From NCBI GenBank assembly GCA_018296165.2, contig JACKQL020000018.1, positions 992,001 through 1,056,000 on the forward strand: a stretch of 64,000 bases of DNA. Direction: 5' to 3'. The first letter of the stretch is position 1, and each line of letters starts with the position of its first letter. Of the stretch, positions 9,839 to 21,149 are shown piece after piece. The position numbers were made by a program, and so were the translations under genes. Under the pieces are notes generated by a model. It was not told the DNA's origin. It searched no databases and was given only the letters and a program-made list of their open reading frames with translations. The DNA comes from Termitomyces sp. T153 (taxonomy: Eukaryota; Basidiomycota; Agaricomycetes; Agaricales; Lyophyllaceae).

Positions 9839-12800
9839 TCAATTGCGCTTTTGGGCAGGCCATGGTATCTTCGCATCTTCATCGCGGGTCAGCACAAACA
9901 CAACGTCATCCTCATCCTCGTCGTCCTCATACACATCACCATCCGAGCCTGCGATAGCATTGTCTTGCTCTTCCCGTCTCTTCTCCAGTTGATGCCCATC
10001 TTTTCCGGTATATGTTGCTTCGTCTTGGTCGTAGAAGCTTGGGTGGTTAGTGTTGGATGTGTTCAAATCATCTTCATGCTCGACGCTACTAGGCCGTGCG
10101 CCAGGTAGTACGAAGGCCCGCCAGTCTTTCATGCGCACCCAGACACCTCGCACCTCCACAACGCTCGATAGTGCCAAAACTTCGTGTACGAGAGCCTCGT
10201 CTTCGGTCAATTGTCTGACACGGTTGAATGAGGCGATCAACGAGATCGGCACCCAACCCTTCGAGTCCAGCTGTCAGAATTAGATAGATTAGTATTCAAG
10301 CAGAAGCTAAAAGGCAAAGAGTATGTAGACAGAAAGAAGAAGAGACTTACACGTTGTCGCAGGAAATAGTCCTGCGCCATGTTCTGCGCACTCAGGTAAT
10401 ATTCAAGCTGACCAAGGAGATACCATCGAGTGGTATCCAAAGAGAACGAGAGCTGAGTCACGGGTGCCGGAACCGGGGCTGCCTGCGGCATCGGAATGGG
10501 TGTGTACCCTGTTCCATCGTAATACATCCCATTCATTCCAATTCCATTCACGCCCATCATTGGGGGTCCGGCATAGAACCCGCCTGCCGCGACAACGGGA
10601 TCAGGCGGCGTAGTAACGCTGAACGACGCCACTGAGCGCATGTGCAGATGTTGCTGGTGCTGGTATCCACTAATGTTGCTGCTGCCATTGCGGCGATGGG
10701 TATAACCCCCGCGTCCGTATCCATTTCCATGGTTGTTTCCACGTCCACGGCGCGGTGGGTAAGCACGTCCCTCATGTCCCACTCCCTGCCCATGATAGGG
10801 ATTGGAATTGTGGTTGTGGTTGTGGTAGCCACTGCGGCGCGATGAGGCCTCGCGTTTTCCGTGCCGAGGTGCGTACTCGACTCGTTCTCGCTCCCAAACG
10901 GGGCTGGTGTACTCACCCTCATTATACTTCTGTTGCTCCATTTGTGGTTGGGTCTGAGGAGAGTCCCCTGACGAGCCGCGAGAGCCAAAACCGTACCCGT
11001 AATCTTTTACCTCGAACGGGTCGTGCCCATCTTCCTTCCTCCCTTTTATCACGAGCTGCTCCAAGCGCTTCTGCAACTCACTGGGAGAAGACTGTGAGGG
11101 AGAGTGACCCATCTCGCCCACATTAGCGTCAATAGTTTCACCAGCGTTCATCACATGGGACGGTGACATGGTGACAGACGAGAGCGCTACCGTGTCAACT
11201 TGGTGAGAGGCCTCTCCTTGCCCGGTCACGACCGTTCCGAATTCCCACCGTAATTCGCTCGCCGCCTTGCCGCCTGTGAGATCTATAACCTTCTTCTGAT
11301 TTTCCATTTCCTCTCCATTTTCTGCTACTTCCGTAAGCCCGAGTTTTTCATCCCCCGTCCTAGTCCGGCTGCGTTTTCCCGAATTTGAGGAAGTTTGGGA
11401 GGGTGCCCGCGAACGCGAACGATTGCTAAGTACCTCACCTGGCGCAACACCAATGGTGAACTGTGGGAAGGGCTTTGGGTCGTCTTCATCCATTGGCTTG
11501 GGGTTAGGCACGGGACTGGGACTGCGGTCGGTGCCAATGCTCCCAAATGTCGGAATATGTTGCGTACAACCATACTCGTTCACGTGTACTGGGGTAGAGG
11601 CGGAGACAGTGACGGGAAGGGAGACTTCTGGTAGCCGTGTACCCGTTTGACCGGTGTTTTGGTGTTGTGTAGAGGTAGGATCGTGGTTGCTGTGTTCAGT
11701 CATCGTGGTGGCCCGAGAGTTTATGTGGTCGTGATGTTGTCGCGGTATCTGGTGAAGCTGGTATATGTTAGGATTATTAGGGTACCTCGGGCTGTGGTGA
11801 CCTGATCCCGGCTGATTCGGATTCCAGTGCTGTATCGCGCCAAAGTTGGGATACCAGACAGGCTGCTGAAGAGGCAGGGAATAAGGAAATCCAGGAGGAT
11901 ACGTGCCAGGAGGGGAAGAAGCAGAATACGGGGCGCTAGGACCGTAGCGCACTACGAATGGGTTGGGGTCTGGATGGGTATAAACAGGAATGGGTTGGGG
12001 AGAAGGAGCGAGGTGTGGCTGGACGACAAGGGGTGGAGAATGTGGACGGGAGGTTGAGGGGTGAGATGAGAAAATCGAGGATGGGTGTTGCTGTTGGTGA
12101 GGTGATGACGTCGAAGTAGTGTTGAACTGCAAAGGCGGGGAATGGGGGCGTGAAGAACCTGATCGTGGGTTGGAAATTTGAGGAACTTCTTTGTCGTCAG
12201 GGAGACGTCGGCCACGAGGAAGTAATGGGCTTGATTGGAGTGATTCGGAACGTGACTGAGAGGCGCTGGCGATGCGACTGTGTGAGACTGAGCCTGAAGC
12301 AGAAGTCTGGGCAAGTGTCTTGGAAGGGGGCTTTCTAGAACCAGAAAGCGAGTGATGGCGAGAAGATTTTCGCCGTCGATTGTCGAGGGCATCGGCGGCA
12401 GCTTGGAGCTCTTGTCGTGGTATTGGGACCCACTTAGATTTTGTCTTTTCGCCTGGAAGGAGGTTAGTTTGCGTGCCTGGGGAAGAGAGAGCTGAAACAA
12501 AGAGGAAAAAATACGGCACACAAGAAGAAGACTGGGAGGACGTACTTTTTCTGGGGCTGGGGCCAGGCGCTACTGGGTGGTGATTAGGAGTGATTTCATC
12601 CTGACAGGGTTTGCCAACCTCTGGCCAAGTATTGTCATCGATCGCTAGAGGAGGCTGTTGGGCAGAACTGATACTTGTGCGGACGACAAAAGGATCATGA
12701 TGAGGGCTCTCAGGCGTTGGCGAGACCGCGCTTGGGCCAGAACTCGGCGCCGAGACAGGTGGGCTCTGCATAGTTGGCGCAGTGGCGCGGGCAGCAGCCA

Positions 12801-13044
12801 TTCGCTGACTCCATACATTGACGGTGGGGGATTTGGGATGGGCAGCCGGCGATGGGGGGTCTGAGGACGGACGAGGATCATGGGAACTGGGAGAACGGAT
12901 GTTCTGAGCCTTTCTTGCGCGCTCGGCGTAGGACAGAGGCGGCGGCGGCACTGCCGCAGACGACGGGGACACTGCTTCGGACGACGACAAGACTACTGTG
13001 GGCGATGGTGCGGACGACGGCGACGCTATGGCGGACGGCGCCAT
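9839..13044 (-). CDS. La-domain RNA-binding protein (LARP1/Slf1-Sro9 type)
   Basis: Model: complement join 9839..10270, 10351..12452, 12546..13044, introns of 80 and 93 nt, 1010 residues. Residues 1 to about 820 are Pro/Ser/Gln-rich and disordered, with a His/Asn/Arg/Gly-rich stretch near 740-800. The La motif (HTH_La) runs from about 832 to 915, split by intron 2: LGQLEYYLSAQNMAQDYFLR, then GWVPISLIASFNRVRQLT and ALVHEVLALSSVVEV, which fits the LARP1 pattern closely. An acidic tail follows. LARP1-class proteins bind mRNA ends and poly(A) and control translation and stability of ribosomal-protein messages; that role is family knowledge. The start codon is 53 bp from that of URA5 on the other strand. 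Confidence 0.88.
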
Positions 13045-13097
13045 GGACGCTCACAACAAGACGCAACTCTTCCCACGCTTCTTGATTTTCCACCACC
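13045..13097. promoter_or_regulatory. 53-bp head-to-head start region (LARP / URA5)
   Basis: Only 53 bp separate the two divergent start codons. There is no room for two ordinary promoters plus leaders, so the transcription units must overlap at their 5' ends or share a core promoter, or one start is annotated too far upstream. Confidence 0.6.
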
Positions 13098-13824
13098 ATG
13101 GCCTCTGCACTCGAATCATACCAAACAGATCTCGTTGAAAAGGCAATGTCCGTTGATGCCCTTAAGTTTGGCTCTTTCACTCTCAAGTCTGGCCGGTACG
13201 CTCAAACCCTGCACAACCGCCTCAATCTCGCTCAACTATTCCAGCATCTCGCCCTACTTTTTCAACGCAGGCCTTCTATCTACGGGCCCAATACTCGCCG
13301 CTCTCTCCGCTGCCTACGCTGCTACCATATCCAAAGCCCTCTCGGCTTCTCAACTACCACAGTTTGACGTTCTCTTTGGCCCTGCATACAAGGGTATTCC
13401 CTTTGCCGCGTCCACTGCTCTCGTTCTTTACACAAAACATGACATCGAGGTTGGTTTTGCGTATGATCGCAAAGAAGCAAAGGACCATGGCGAGGGAGGC
13501 ATGATTGTTGGTGTTCCTGTTGCAGGAAAACGCGTCGTCATTCTTGATGATGTTATGACGAGCGGCAAGGCTGCACGTGGGGCGATTGACATGGTTCGCA
13601 AGGCAGGCGGAAATGTGGTCGGCGTAGTTCAGGCGCTGGATCGCGAAGAAGTTGGCCAGGACGGTGTTAGCAGCACAGTCCATGAGATAGAGGGGCTGGT
13701 GGGTGCAGGGCGCGTCAAAGCAATTCTGAGAATGCGCGATCTGCTTGTGTGGCTTGAGAAGAACGGCAAACAGAAGGAGTTGGAGAGCATGCGTGCATAT
13801 TGGGATCAGTATGGTCTCAAATAG
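13098..13824 (+). CDS. URA5: Orotate phosphoribosyltransferase
   Basis: Converts orotate plus PRPP to OMP, step five of de novo pyrimidine synthesis, in the cytosol. Model: join 13098..13195 and 13245..13824 with one 49-nt intron, 225 residues, the usual length. The N-terminus carries the family block ALKFGSFTLKSGR joined to ISPYFFNAGL across the intron. FGPAYKGIPFA and the YDRKEAKDHGEGG loop (catalytic Lys and His) follow. The PRPP-binding signature is RVVILDDVMTSGKA, about residues 128-141. The frame is open further upstream, but that part overlaps the antisense LARP exon and does not look like coding sequence for this family. Confidence 0.96.
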
Positions 13825-13886
13825 GGCAATCTTCAGGAATATAAAATTCACTTAATGATTCATTTACTAATGATAAGATTGACACT

Positions 13887-13961
13887 ATGAGCTCCCAGGT
13901 CATCGTTGGTCCCCGCCACAATACCTACCGAGAAAAGGCTGCCCGAAAATTCAAGGAGAGG
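13887..13961 (+). pseudogene. Copied N-terminal fragment of RCF1/HIG1
   Basis: Starting at an ATG, about 24 codons read MSSQVIVGPRHNTYREKAA, then RKFKE. This closely matches the first residues of the RCF1-type gene on the minus strand near 58440 (MSSRVIVPKPHP, then TYREKAARKFKE). The match stops abruptly after about 75 bp, at roughly the place where the parent gene approaches its intron, and the downstream sequence is unrelated. It is therefore a broken partial copy lying directly after URA5, not a functional gene. Confidence 0.75.
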
Positions 13962-14182
13962 CTAATTCTTGGTGCTCTCCTCCAAAAGGACTTTTTTGTC
14001 AACTCTTGATTTCTTGTCGCATCTTATCGTGATGGTTTCGTAATCTCGGGTTACTGCACGAAGAGCTCTCACTTGAAAGAATTCGAAGCTGGTCCTCCGC
14101 GGCTGGGCATTCTGACGCTTCTGATCGTGAAGGAGAAAGAACTGTAGCACAGATGAAGAGCACTTTTCTGAAACAGGCGAGA

Positions 14183-14905
14183 TGGGCGATGGTATGGACC
14201 CCTAAGGACTTTTTTGGGCCATCTGAGAAAATGGTCAAACCGCTGACGCGGGAAGCCTAAGAGGACTTCAAGAAAACTGAAGACCAGGCCGAGATCACTA
14301 TCTCAGATATTTCACAGATCCCACGAGGGATGCGCTTGAGTAAGGTGTGGCATCTCATGAGTTTACTCACGTGGAGAGGTTGGACTCGTGCATCTACAAA
14401 AAGAAGGTATATGCTGGCTGTTCTACGTCGCGTTCGTCTGCACCTACCTTGCTGAATAGATCCCGAACGCGCGCATCTTTGGAAGAGATGTACCTCGACT
14501 AAAAAGGCGCATTATACTCAGGGCTGGTCGAATTCAAGGACAAGAAGGTACTTCGACAATGCGCAACTAGTCGGTAAAAAAAGGGACTGGGTTGTCACGA
14601 CGATGTCTGGACGATGAAGTACCTGCCAGGGTTCAAGTGTAATATGCTGACGGAGCAAGTCGGTGAGTACGAAGCTGAGTATATCGTGGCTATGATTAAT
14701 GAGACTGATTTGATCACGAGGCCGCTATACATGCTGTTAAGCTTCGCGTAGAGCTGTCTCGTTTCGAAAAGAGTATCTCAAGAACGTGGAGCTTGCTCGT
14801 GTATTGGAGAAACAAGCCGAGAAGAAGCGCGAAAAGGGCTCGGAGGAACTGCAACTCAAATTGCTGAAGGAACGCACGATCAAGCTCAAGCGACCGGAGC
14901 AATGA
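14183..14905 (+). pseudogene. Unidentified degenerate gene remnant
   Basis: One frame can be followed from an ATG at 14183 through several stops and shifts. It ends in a clean charged helix-like stretch (KNVELARVLEKQAEKKREK, then LLKERTIKLKRPEQ, stop) at about 14770-14905. CpG content is normal here, unlike the flanking repeats. The end looks like the lysine-rich tail of a conserved protein, but I cannot name the family. Multiple in-frame stops (for example near 14258, 14452 and 14617) argue against an intact gene. Confidence 0.45.
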
Positions 14906-17900
14906 TTCGGACGGAGGCTCACAAAGCCATGAAAGACAAAAGTCCTCCAAGGAACAACTTGGCAGTGTACTTTCGAGTATATTCTAGATTTTGTCACCGT
15001 GTGCACCCAATATGCACCTGTAGATAAGAGAGTCTTCGTTGGAACTTGTCCCATCATTCGTCATGCAACCGCGACTTCAAGCTTCATAGCTTCAGCCTTT
15101 GACCTTTTTGCTCAGTTCTTTCAGAATGAGGGGTCGTCAAATGATTACTGCCCTTCTTCCACTAGGTTCTGTGGTTTTCCTTTTGTAAGTGTTCACTGTT
15201 GGAGGAGAGCTGCGCAGGACGCAGAGAACAGATTTGGAAGTGGGGCGCGCCGGATGTGCAGCCGCGCCTATAGAGACGGATGTGACACTGGACGCACCTC
15301 GGTCTCTCTTACACGGAGTGAGGATGCATCAATTGCTCTGCGCTCATCGGTAAATCATCCGCTTGGTACGAAAGGAGGTGGGTTTGGGTCAAGTGGCAGC
15401 ATTGTCGCTAGGGGGTTGCCAACAATTTTGTGTTCAATCCCTGTATGTCTATCCTATACTGTAGGTTTTCAATGCACATAAGATCATGAGAATCTCTGTC
15501 TTCTTTGCTATCAATTTCATCGTCGCTATCAATGTCATTGTCACTATTGTTGTTCTTGAACTTTGACATGTAATCCAACATTCTTGCTTTGTGATTTGGA
15601 TGATATTCTGGACCATCAAGGAGATAGTATCATCAAGGGCTACTGCTCTAGTGTTGATGTAGTATGGGCATCAAGCCAAACTTAGCATAGAAACAACATA
15701 CTTACAACAATGTAGTTGTTCAACAAACAGAAATACTACAAATATCAGCCTCCCTTACACAGACTGAGTTACTTGTTCAACATTCACTACAATAGCTTTA
15801 GGTTCAATGCTGTATCTCCCAAACATGTACTACACATGCATATCAGAAACCAGCACAATATCTTGTACACTCAATGAATGATGCCACATATGAGGTTGCA
15901 TGTAGCTCCAATGATCACAATGTCACCCATGTCCTGGGAAGCTTCCATTCTGGGTTAGACAAGGCACTGGCAACCATGATTTGACACTTGCAATGTCACA
16001 AAGTGCTCCTGCATTGCTCTTTGACCATGCATGATCCAAAGACCACCAACTGTTTCCCCATCCAAGTCTGAGTTCTCAAGTATGTTGTGTGGGAGGTCAT
16101 GGTCTGTGGTCAGATGACTTTGTGATCATGTTTTTCTGTTGATGAGAAGACATATTGACTTGACTTACCTCCTCAGTTGCTTTTGACAAGCTCTGAGGTG
16201 GTAAGTCCAGGTCCTCCTTGCCCTTTCTAAGTACTGTACCTGATACTTAGTTTGTAGTTTTCATGCTCTCACTTAGGTATGGGCAATATAGTTGCTTTCC
16301 TCCATCATGACAAGCTCTGAGGTGTTTTCATTAGGTGCTCTCAGGTCTAGTCTGGCAGGTTATGGGTGTAAGGGGACAATCACTCCATGGGTAAATCTAG
16401 CAAGAGCAGGCAAGGCACAGACAATGAGTGAGAGTTGAGGGGCACAGGGGCAGCCAGGAGTTGGGCAGAAGGGCAAGCACAGTGAGCTGAGCATGGAGAT
16501 GATGCTGAAGGACTGTAAGGGAACAACTACTCTGCAGGTGACTCCAGCAAGAGTGGCCACTCACAACCTGACCATCAAGCCAGAGAAAGCAATGAGCAAG
16601 CCAGCACAAAGCATGGCAGGCAAAGGGCAGGCATCCAGCAAGAGGCAAAGGCAGAGGGCAAGGGCAGAGGCAAGGACAATGCTGGAGGGTCTTACAGTTA
16701 TGCTAATGAATAAACCTGGAAGCAATGCTATTGTCTGGACTGGGGATATCCTATCCCCAGGTCCACCTATATACTACAAAGCTACTAGATGACTAAGTAC
16801 CTATGGCTAAGTTGGAGGCTGCTGACTACAACCTATATGACAAAGTGGAGGCCAATGACTACAAACTATTGACTAATTGGGCTTGGTAGTAGAAGGATCA
16901 ATGATTGACAATAACATACCATGTGCCAGGTATGATATACCCATTAGGCCTGGGAGCCAAGATGGTGGAGGAATAAGAAGGGGCCAGGCAGTCTGGAGGT
17001 CCACTAGATAGAGGTGCCAATCCCCACAGACTAAGCTAGGCAAGGGTGGGATGGTCCAAAGACCAGTCCCCTTACAAGGACCTTACAGTTGGATTGATGG
17101 ATAGACCTGGTAAACACTGCCATTGTTCAGTCCAAGGGTATTCTATCCTGCAGACCATCCTATATACTAAATCACTAGAAATGATGACTAACATAACTAT
17201 TTCATCTGTTGGCAGTATGTATGGAAGCATGGCTAACAATTGATCTATACTGAGTGATGTTAGAGCATGTGGTTCATGGACAGCAACTAATGGGGACAGA
17301 AGGGTGCAGGGCATGATAGGCAGTATGTCAGATAAGCTATAATGGTGGATCATCCTTGGACTAAGCCAGAATAGAGTGGATCAGTCCTAAAGGGGCTGTC
17401 CCCTTATAATGAGCATCCCTCTTTGGGATTGCTAGTACTGCTTGAATCACTGGAGGCAACTTTTTCTAGGCCACATTGTTTTTGACCAGTCACTGCACTG
17501 TTCTGTGTCATTGCTATCATCACATTGCCAGGTTGTTCTGTTATTCTCTCTTGGGGGCAGTTGTCTTTGATGACTAATCCTTTTGGTTCATGTCCTTCAT
17601 TAAGGCTGCAAGGTGCTGCTGCCAAAGAATTGAGTCTGGGGTTAGGAGCTACCTCACAGGATCCTGCTTCATCTCTTTGTGGTTTACCACTATACATGCC
17701 TTTTCTTCCTCCTGATTCTTCTAGTACTTTTGCCACACTTAATAATGATTATTTTCTAAAACAGCTGTTCTTGAGTAGGCAGCATATATCCACATCTTTT
17801 GACTCTCCAACTCCTGTCTCTCATTCTTTTCATCCTCCTCCAGAAAATATACATGTATCACCTCCAATTCCATCTTTTTCTGCTGTTCATCCTCTTTTCA

Positions 17901-18952
17901 ATCTAGATACATGGCCTGGCCTGTTATTCCTGATCTTGTCAGGACAACCAATCCTCTTTATAATCCTTTGCCTGTTTCTCATGTGTCCAGTCCTGTTCCT
18001 TTACCACCCATTTTACCTCTCCTTCACCTGCACTAAATATTTGACTACATATATTTACAAATACTCCTCCTTTTTTGCCTCATCTCCTTTTCTTGTCAAT
18101 CCTTTAGCTTATGACTCCTGTGCATTGTTGAGCCCCGATAGCTTGCCCCCCTTTTCATCCTTCTCAGTTTATCCTGATCTTATTCATCCTGTTCTAGAGC
18201 CAGTGCCTCAACATTATGTACCTCATTTTTCTTTTCCTTTTCCACCTCAATTCCATTCTCAACACCCTGCTGGCACTGGCCATTCTTTTCTACAATATAC
18301 ATATCAGCATCCAAACTTTGTTTCTTCTCCTATCCCTAATCATCAACTAAATCATTTTTTCTATAATGATGACCATCCCTATGTGCTTCCCATAGTAGTA
18401 CAATCCACTGAAGTTTCATCTGATTCTAAACTTCCTCTACTTGATCCACTTTCTACTATACTTAAATTCAATCCTTCAGTGGACTGGGGATTATAGATCA
18501 ATCCTGTGATGGCACTCATCAATTACACAGGTTTGAATGAGCATGTTTGACCTATACCCTCAGCAGGTGCACCTGACAATCTGATGTGCAAGGTTGTTGT
18601 TCATCCCCCTTATCCTCCTCACAATCAACACAACTTTAGGGCTTATAAAGTCTTCTGGAAGAATAATAATATATGCTCTTATATCATTTCTGGAAAACTT
18701 TCTGCTGAGGTTTGCAAGTCTTTGCCACTGGCTTGTAGTAATCTGCATAACCATAACTTTTCAATCTGAATAGCTTGATATTTCCTTGACTTTCTACATC
18801 AATAATATAGTGCTGGGAGTGCTGCTTTGGCCCAGCATGTTATGGACTCAGTATTAAACTTGACATGCTTGCCAAATGTGATTACAGCCTACATCCAGGC
18901 CTAGTATATTGCAGTTTACCAGTTGGCAACAACTCTTTTAGACTTCATTGCA
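14906..18952. other. CpG-depleted repeat-derived block
   Basis: No intact gene. From about 15480 onward, CpG is almost absent while TpG/CpA are abundant: between 17401 and 18500 I find a single CpG. A Pro/Phe/Ser-rich open frame at 17525-18496 (+) has no recognisable domain. It may be the fossil of a retroelement reading frame whose composition is set by mutation, so I do not call it a gene. Imperfect direct repeats are present at 16684-16795 and 17077-17190. Confidence 0.55.
16684..17190 (+). repeat. Diverged direct repeat pair
   Basis: Two segments of about 110 bp begin 393 bp apart, at 16684 and 17077. They share the order CTTACAGTT, AAACCTGG/GACCTGGTAAACA, TATCCTAT and CCTATATACTA, roughly 70 percent alike by eye. 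They could be decayed long terminal or subterminal repeats. Confidence 0.45.
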
Positions 18953-19165
18953 TACAATGGCTAATGTTTTATACTTTTTGAAAGATGACATTGGCATGAA
19001 GGATTAGAAGTACCTAAATTCTGGTTAAATTGTGTAAAATACTATGACATTGTAGCTACAAATTGCATCTTGGCTTATGTAATTTAAATTGAAACTGATG
19101 GAGTAATGCCCATTTTGAATTATTCACTCATTGGGATAGTTTTTTGAGCATCTTTAATTTTGGTA
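18953..19165 (+). repeat. Left inverted repeat of the Tc1 element
   Basis: About 210 bp, complementary to 20108-20345. Shared phrases include GCATGAAGGATT.GAAGTACCTAAA, ATTGTAGCTACAAATTGCA and AAACTGATGGAGTAATG. It has a 17-bp deletion next to the tip relative to the right arm. Confidence 0.8.
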
Positions 19166-19179
19166 TCTAGTACTTTGTA

Positions 19180-20050
19180 TGTCCTCCATTTGCCTTGATA
19201 ACTGCTTAAATCCTTCCAGGCATGCTTTCTATCAGTCTTTGGCATATCTCTGGTGGTATTTCATCCCACTCCTTTGCAATCCTCTCCCACAATTCATGCA
19301 CACCATGAGGAGGTGTTTCATACTACCTAAGCTGCTCCTTGAGGTACTCCCAGAGGTATTCAATAGGGTTAAGATCAGGGAATTGGGCTGGCCACCAGAG
19401 GACATTAAAGTTGTTCTTCAAACTACTTGTCAGCCTTCTTGGAGTTGTGCTCCATGTTTCACAGTAGGTGTAGTGGCAAAGCTTGAAATGCCTTCTCCTT
19501 GTAGCTTCCACACATACTGGTTTCCATCTAACACAATCCTGTTAATCTTTGTCTCATTTGTCCACAACACTCTTTTCCAGTCCTCCACAGCCCAGTTCCA
19601 ATGCTCTTGAGCCCATTCAAGTTGTAGTTTCTGATGTCTAGCAATGTGCATAGAAACTTTCCTCTTTGTAGCAGACCAATACCCCTCTTCCTCCAGCACA
19701 TTCTGGACAGTCTGAGGAGAGACAGGGTTGGAAATAATGTTGTTGATAAAATTAGTGGCCTGAACAGCTATATCAAGTCTCTTACTTGACATTTGTCAAA
19801 CAATAGCCTGTTTATCATGTGGAGTAAACTTAGCAGGACAGCCTTTAGGATGGTTTTCTCTATCCACCTCCAACTCTCTACCAATCCTCCCAATGGTAGA
19901 CTTCCCTAGACCAGTTTTAACCCCAATCTGATGCAGAAAATACCCTTGAGCAAGGATAGAAGCAACAGTAGAGTGCTGTGTAGGAGGAGTAGCTTTCATG
20001 ATGGTCAAGATGTAGTTCAACCAACTTGAACCACTCCAAAATATAAACAA
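19180..20050 (-). pseudogene. Tc1/mariner transposase, inactivated
   Basis: Reading downward from about 20050, the product has a helix-turn-helix block (GVKTGLGKSTIGRIGREL). Next comes an in-frame TGA at about 19796, where related proteins have Arg, so a CGA-to-TGA change is likely. A Tc1 second domain follows (VLEEEGYWSATKRK) and a DDE first-acid region (KRVLWTNETKINRI). The frame then breaks after TPTVKHG, and a different frame resumes at WWPAQFPDLNPIEYLWEYLK, the hallmark C-terminal motif. The middle segment that normally holds the second catalytic Asp is missing, roughly 50 codons. Further stops follow (after KEQLR and after MPGRI). The enzyme cannot be active. Confidence 0.88.
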
Positions 20051-20107
20051 GCATGGTCACATAACTCTGTTGATATTCCACACATGCAACTTACTCTTTA
20101 TTTCTGA

Positions 20108-20345
20108 CTGAAATAGGGATTAACCTGCAAAGTTAAAGAGACTCAAGAAACTGTCCTAATGAGTGGATATTTTTAAATGGCCATTACTCCATCAGTTTTG
20201 ATTCAAATTACATAAGCTAAATTGCAATTTGTAGCTACAATGCCATAGTATTTTATACAAGTTAAACAGAATTTTAGGTACTTCCAATCCTTCATGCAAA
20301 AGTCATTTTTTGAAAAGTATCAAACATTGGGACAGTTTTTTGAGC
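20108..20345 (-). repeat. Right inverted repeat of the Tc1 element
   Basis: About 235 bp partner of the left arm, with a complete outer tip (TACAGTGGCTCAAAAAACTG). Confidence 0.8.
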
Positions 20346-21149
20346 CACTGTACCTGCCCACCACTATCCTTTGTACAGCATTAACAGAAGGTACAAGAAT
20401 CTGTGACTAAGACCAGCTCTGTAAGCTCTCTCAGAAAGCCAGTATATTTCAACTCATCTGTCTGTGCATAAGTGAGAAGCTGGTCATTGGGTGACTATAT
20501 ATGTTCACTAATCTGTCCCAAGTATGATGTCAGGAGAGACTAAGACCACTGACATTGTAGTGAGCATATGCACTGCTGGCAGCTGATAGTGTTTCCCCAG
20601 CAGGAAATACTGAAAGATAAAATTGTTTTACCACTTCCAAACAGTATATTTTGATGGAAAAAGGCTCTAGACAATGGGAAGGACCTTTTTTCAGACAAAA
20701 ATCTGTCTCAAAGAAATGGTATGACATTTTTCTTTTTGCATTTTTCCAATTTCCAATGGAAACAGGTTCCAGTGCTAGCAGTGATGGTCATGCTTAAGCT
20801 GTGCAATTGGTTGGGCCATGCTACCACATTGGCAGACACAGGACACATGCCAAGCAGCAAGCCAGGCCATAAGCTTAAGTCATTGAGATAAAGCATCAAA
20901 TTGTATATTATTGCTTCTTACTTTGAAGGACCAAGCCTCTCAATTATCTTTTCACAACCTGAGGCACAGAACACAACTATAAAGTACAGAAAGGCTATTG
21001 TATATGCGACCAATTCTATTCATCTCGACTTTAGCTCCTGATTTTATTTCCTCATTGTTAGAGGAGAAGTAGACTCAAGCGGTTGCCAAATTGAATCTGA
21101 ACATCACTTCAGCTGAGTCTACACGCTAGGGGAAACTATTGTTCTCGAG
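20346..21149. other. Repeat-flanking gap
   Basis: CpG-poor and without a gene up to about 21000. From there base composition returns to normal, just downstream of the DUF4048-like gene. Confidence 0.5.

Larger units (their letters stand above)
18953..20345. mobile_element. Dead Tc1/mariner transposon
   Basis: About 1.4 kb bounded by long inverted repeats. The right end read inward starts TACAGTGGCTCAAAAAACTG, the classic Tc1 terminus next to a TA target. The left end starts TACAATGGCT but has lost the following 17 or so bases. Within each arm a second copy of the CAAAAAACTGTCCCA-like motif faces the opposite way (19128-19150 and 20128-20165), resembling the inner transposase-binding repeats of Tc1 elements. 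It contains a broken transposase gene on the minus strand. Confidence 0.88.

Noticed and set aside
12880..13097. N-terminal extension of URA5 upstream of 13098
   Set aside because: The upstream frame is antisense to the first LARP exon and gives an Arg/Cys-rich product. The family N-terminus begins at 13098.
17525..18496. 323-codon open frame, plus strand
   Set aside because: Composition is Pro/Phe/Ser-rich and fits CpG-depleted repeat DNA. It has no domain, no start context and no homology pattern I can recognise.
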